A stretch of 43,832 nt of DNA from Capnocytophaga sp. (GTDB lineage: Bacteria > Bacteroidota > Bacteroidia > Flavobacteriales > Flavobacteriaceae), in assembly GCF_030532915.1 (NCBI RefSeq), contig NZ_JAUNKD010000005.1:1-43832 (forward strand), written 5' to 3'. The notes under the pieces are model-generated. The model searched no databases. It was not told the DNA's origin and was given only the letters and a program-made list of their open reading frames with translations. The translations under genes and the position numbers were made by a program. This document shows positions 41,192 through 43,832 of this stretch, in pieces (the first letter of the stretch is position 1; each line of letters opens with the position of its first letter).

Positions 41192-42766
41192 TTAGGGTTT
41201 CACTACGGCGTCATCGGCTAAACTTTCGTATGAAACATCTTCAAAATGATTAAAAACCTTTAACGAATCAGGATTTTTTGAACAAAAATCATACGTTTGG
41301 TCAAGTGTTTTCTCCTTTATCCCCAACCAATGCGCATATCCGTCCAGAAAATGAAATGCCGACTTATTTACTTTTATATGCCGATGCAGTGTATCTTTAC
41401 TTGTCACCAAAACGAACGGAACTCTGTAAACCGCTTTGTTAGGTTGGGTATCGCCGTGCGTAAGTGTTGCAAAAAAACGGCTTTCCCTATCCTGCGTCAT
41501 TAATCCGTGGTCGGAAAAATAAATCATTGTAAACGACTTTGAGTATTTTTGTGTGATTTGATATATTTTTTGCAAGAAAATATCAGTCTGTTCAAGCGTT
41601 TGCACATAAGCCGATAGATTTTTGTTTACATAATCATAATGAATCGGATTTTCCAGGCGCGATGCAAACTGTGTGTGTGAGCCCAATAAATGCAAAACAA
41701 TCAAACGCCTCTTATTGGAATTGGGTTGCAATTGTTTTTCAAAGGTTGGCAACAAAACGGAATCCGGATAATTCATCGAGGCATACTCTGACTTCTTTGT
41801 AAATATCTTTTTATCACATAAGTTAGCGATTTTCGTAACCGGGGAGTCGTGACCACCGGCATATCCTTGATTTGACAGCCAAATGGTTTCAAATCCGGCT
41901 AATTTAGCCAATGAAATAATATTATTGGCATACAAAAACGCTTCATTTTGCTGCTGAACAAACATTCTGAGCAACGATGACGAAGTATTGGGAGCCGCTG
42001 CCGTATATCCTTCAATAACCGTACCATTCACTGCCTTTAAAAACGATGAATTTTCAAGCGGAAACCCATAAAGCGACATATAATCACGCCGAACACTTTC
42101 GCCAATGACCAATATATAATCGTTAAAAGGCGGTTGCACATCAGTTATTTGCCAAGAAGGATTACCCACAATTCCTTTTTCAAGGTCTTCCTTTAATTTG
42201 TGATAATCTTCAATATCTTTGACTATTTTTCCGTAAAAACCAATAACGGCGGTTCGTGAATATGCCCAGAGAAAGGGTTCTCCTTCACGAAATTTCTCTA
42301 TCGGGCGCAAAACAGTAAGCACACACGACACGATTGCCAATAAAACAGTAATAACAATATATTTTTTAGTGTAAACAACTGATTTTTTCTTTCCTAAATA
42401 GAGGATATACCCTCCAAAAAGAAGATAAACTAACGAGATGGCATAGGCATACAACGGCAAGGACTGCACAAATTCTTTGGATTCCTGAAAATCGGTTTCA
42501 AAAAAAGCTCCTATCATCGTGGCAGGCGGATGCCCAAACCAGATTATCTGCGGCAAAAACAACACACAGGTTATCAGCACAAAAACAAACCCTATTACAA
42601 ACAATACATAATGAATTCGTCTAAGGACAAGGAAGATTAGAAACGTTGCTATAATTCCATAAAAAGCCGGACCCATACTAAGCGCAAACGGAACCGAAAC
42701 AGAAAAAAGAAACAGCAAAATTTCAAACAAATACGTAGAAACTATTGTTTTCAACTTCATTTTCAT
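41192..42766 (-). CDS. eptA: Phosphoethanolamine transferase, EptA-type (lipid A modifying)
   Basis: A 524-aa inner-membrane enzyme. About five transmembrane segments occupy the first ~155 residues, followed by a periplasmic alkaline-phosphatase/sulfatase-like domain. Signatures: YILVIGESVRRDYMSLYGFP (217-236; Glu223 as metal ligand), the nucleophile Thr261 in APNTSSSLLRM, ETIWLSNQGYAGGHDSP, IVLHLLGSHTQF, and YFSDHGLM. It moves phosphoethanolamine from phosphatidylethanolamine to lipid A or core sugars, lowering surface charge. In Capnocytophaga canimorsus lipid A carries phosphoethanolamine at the 1-position and a homologous enzyme has been described, so the role is plausible. The exact acceptor is not decidable from sequence. 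Confidence 0.9.
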   Translation of the reverse strand: MKMKLKTIVSTYLFEILLFLFSVSVPFALSMGPAFYGIIATFLIFLVLRRIHYVLFVIGFVFVLITCVLFLPQIIWFGHPPATMIGAFFETDFQESKEFVQSLPLYAYAISLVYLLFGGYILYLGKKKSVVYTKKYIVITVLLAIVSCVLTVLRPIEKFREGEPFLWAYSRTAVIGFYGKIVKDIEDYHKLKEDLEKGIVGNPSWQITDVQPPFNDYILVIGESVRRDYMSLYGFPLENSSFLKAVNGTVIEGYTAAAPNTSSSLLRMFVQQQNEAFLYANNIISLAKLAGFETIWLSNQGYAGGHDSPVTKIANLCDKKIFTKKSEYASMNYPDSVLLPTFEKQLQPNSNKRRLIVLHLLGSHTQFASRLENPIHYDYVNKNLSAYVQTLEQTDIFLQKIYQITQKYSKSFTMIYFSDHGLMTQDRESRFFATLTHGDTQPNKAVYRVPFVLVTSKDTLHRHIKVNKSAFHFLDGYAHWLGIKEKTLDQTYDFCSKNPDSLKVFNHFEDVSYESLADDAVVKP

Positions 42767-42891
42767 ACAAGTTTATCACATTTTTCAAGTTGTTTTTGTT
42801 TTAATACTAATTAAAAACACCTTTTTTGTTTTCACCAAGGTTTTTATATGAAACAAAATCCTTCTTTTTATCTTTATCAAAGTATTTTTTA

Positions 42892-42922
42892 CCTTTGTCA
42901 AAGTTTGGAACTTTGACAAAGG
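42892..42922. repeat. TTTGACAAAG palindrome, copy 7
   Basis: Arms CCTTTGTCAAAGTT / AACTTTGACAAAGG around GG, ending 2 bp before the ftsE stop. A half-site (TCTTTATCAAAG) lies upstream, as in copy 6, so copies 6 and 7 share a larger pattern. Confidence 0.8.
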
Positions 42923-42924
42923 CG

Positions 42925-43614
42925 CTAAGGTGCAGTTCGTTTTTGCACTACCTCAAACACTTTTTTCTCATCACACTTCAAGGTTTTGGACGGAAACTTC
43001 AAAATAAGGGCATAATCGTGCGTCGCCATCAAAATTGTGCGCCCCGAAGCGTTAATTTCTTTCAGAACTTGCATAATTTCAACGCTTGTTTCAGGGTCTA
43101 AATTCCCCGTAGGCTCATCTGCAAGGATAAGTTCAGGGTCATTGAGCAAAGCACGCGCAATTGCGATACGCTGTTGCTCTCCTCCAGATAGTTCGTGCGG
43201 ATATTTATCTGCTTTTCCTTCCATTTTAACCTTCGCAAGCACTTGGTCGATTCGTTTTTTGATTTTTTCTTTGTCTTCCCAGCCGGTTGACTTCAAAACG
43301 AATGATAGATTTTTGAAAACGGTTCGGTCGGTAAGTAATTTAAAATCTTGGAACACAACGCCGAGTTTTCTGCGAAGCAAGGGTATTTCATTTTCTTTGA
43401 GATTCTTTAAATCAAAGCCAACTACGTGCCCCTCCCCTCCTTTTAAAGGCAAATCACCATAGAGAAGCTTGATTAAGCTGCTTTTTCCGGTTCCTGTCTT
43501 CCCGATTAGGTAAACCAACTCTCCTTTTTCAATAGTCAAATCAATTTCAGTCAACACCAAACTTGATTTCTGATATATTGATACATTTTTTAAATCTAAT
43601 ACTATATTTTCCAT
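42925..43614 (-). CDS. ftsE: Cell division ATP-binding protein FtsE
   Basis: A 229-aa ABC ATPase. Walker A is GKTGTGKS (38-45), the Q-loop VVFQDFKLL (87-95), the signature LSGGEQQ (142-148), Walker B LILADEP (162-168) and the switch His in MATHDYALI. The DFKLL segment after the Q-loop and the short length are typical of FtsE rather than other ABC exporters. With FtsX it forms the complex that triggers peptidoglycan hydrolases (often M23 type) at the septum. FtsX is not next to it in this window on the downstream side. Some risk remains that it is a LolD/MacB-like ATPase. Confidence 0.88.
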   Translation of the reverse strand: MENIVLDLKNVSIYQKSSLVLTEIDLTIEKGELVYLIGKTGTGKSSLIKLLYGDLPLKGGEGHVVGFDLKNLKENEIPLLRRKLGVVFQDFKLLTDRTVFKNLSFVLKSTGWEDKEKIKKRIDQVLAKVKMEGKADKYPHELSGGEQQRIAIARALLNDPELILADEPTGNLDPETSVEIMQVLKEINASGRTILMATHDYALILKFPSKTLKCDEKKVFEVVQKRTAP

Positions 43615-43772
43615 ATTATTTTTATTCGTTTTTAGCTATTTTTCATTAATTTTTGCTTTACACGCTTTTAAATTCACACAACCAAAAGCCATTTTCTATT
43701 CTAAAAGAATCAACTATCATTATATGCCTACCAAAACAACTCATTTGCAAATCACCAACATTTTTCTTATAT

Positions 43773-43832
43773 TAGATAACACACAAATATTATCGGATAA
43801 CATATATTTTTTACTGGATAACATATACTTTT
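43773..43832. repeat. Short tandem repeat running off the right edge
   Basis: Three units of about 21-22 bp start with (A/G)GATAACA: the second and third, GGATAACATATA with TTTTTACT or CTTTT, are almost identical. The array is cut by the window end, so unit number and neighbour are unknown. The 43615-43772 stretch before it shows nothing else. Confidence 0.6.

Noticed and set aside
42892..42922. Palindrome after ftsE as an intrinsic terminator
   Set aside because: The stem is fine but the following sequence in the direction of transcription is TAAAAAATAC rather than a T-run, unlike the clear terminators elsewhere in the window.

Overview
The window looks like chromosome of a member of Flavobacteriia (Bacteroidota), most likely Capnocytophaga or a near relative. 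The signs are an AT-rich background, promoters with the TAnnTTTG -7 element, many lipoproteins with an acidic/Lys surface-export signature after the lipobox Cys, SusC/SusD proteins, a deoxyhypusine synthase-like protein, NrfHA with a split ResB/CcsA, and an EptA-type phosphoethanolamine transferase. The genus assignment is inference from gene content, not from a marker gene.

Region 1 (1-11.2 kb) is a Sus-like outer-membrane uptake locus: the 3' end of a SusC receptor, a SusD, then six exported proteins in one run: a PF15890-type metallopeptidase homologue whose HExxH is broken, DUF4302, an unknown lipoprotein, DUF4856 (imelysin-like), a CBM-like/FnIII protein, and an Ig-like lipoprotein, ending at a strong terminator. 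There are no glycoside hydrolases, so a peptide, protein or iron target fits better than a glycan. Unusually, SusC and SusD are separated by about 2.9 kb holding a DUF559 nuclease gene between ~165-bp direct repeats, an LLM flavin oxidoreductase, and a mosaic of palindromic and 42-bp tandem repeats.

Region 2 (11.4-15.5 kb) is a self-contained four-gene operon bounded by terminators: two paralogous ~263-aa lipoproteins of unknown function followed by two paralogous lipoproteins that carry the core (domains 1-3) of the cholesterol-dependent cytolysin fold, i.e. a CDC-like (CDCL) pair lacking domain 4. A 14-T homopolymer lies between the likely -33 and -7 promoter elements, so expression may be phase variable. 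Region 3 (15.6-18.8 kb) holds two surface lipoproteins built of ~80-aa Ig-like (BIG2-type) repeats; 452 bp covering promoter, signal peptide and the first ~130 codons are identical in both, while the C-termini differ. Regions 2 and 3 together look like an interbacterial competition or surface-variation island.

Region 4 (18.8-43.8 kb) is mostly ordinary: Gfo/Idh oxidoreductase, DHS-like protein, Idi, DUF192, Lgt, GltX, an ACT-like protein, FumC, acyl-CoA dehydrogenase, a helix-hairpin-helix protein, the ammonifying nitrite reductase operon nrfHA-resB-ccsA with a divergent outer-membrane barrel gene, a TonB-C-like lipoprotein, RuvC, HemW-like radical SAM, RidA, an M23 peptidase, an unknown helical protein, EptA and FtsE. 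A second cluster of TTTGACAAAG palindromes marks the gene ends at 40-43 kb, and a short tandem repeat runs off the right edge. No rRNA, tRNA or CRISPR array was seen.
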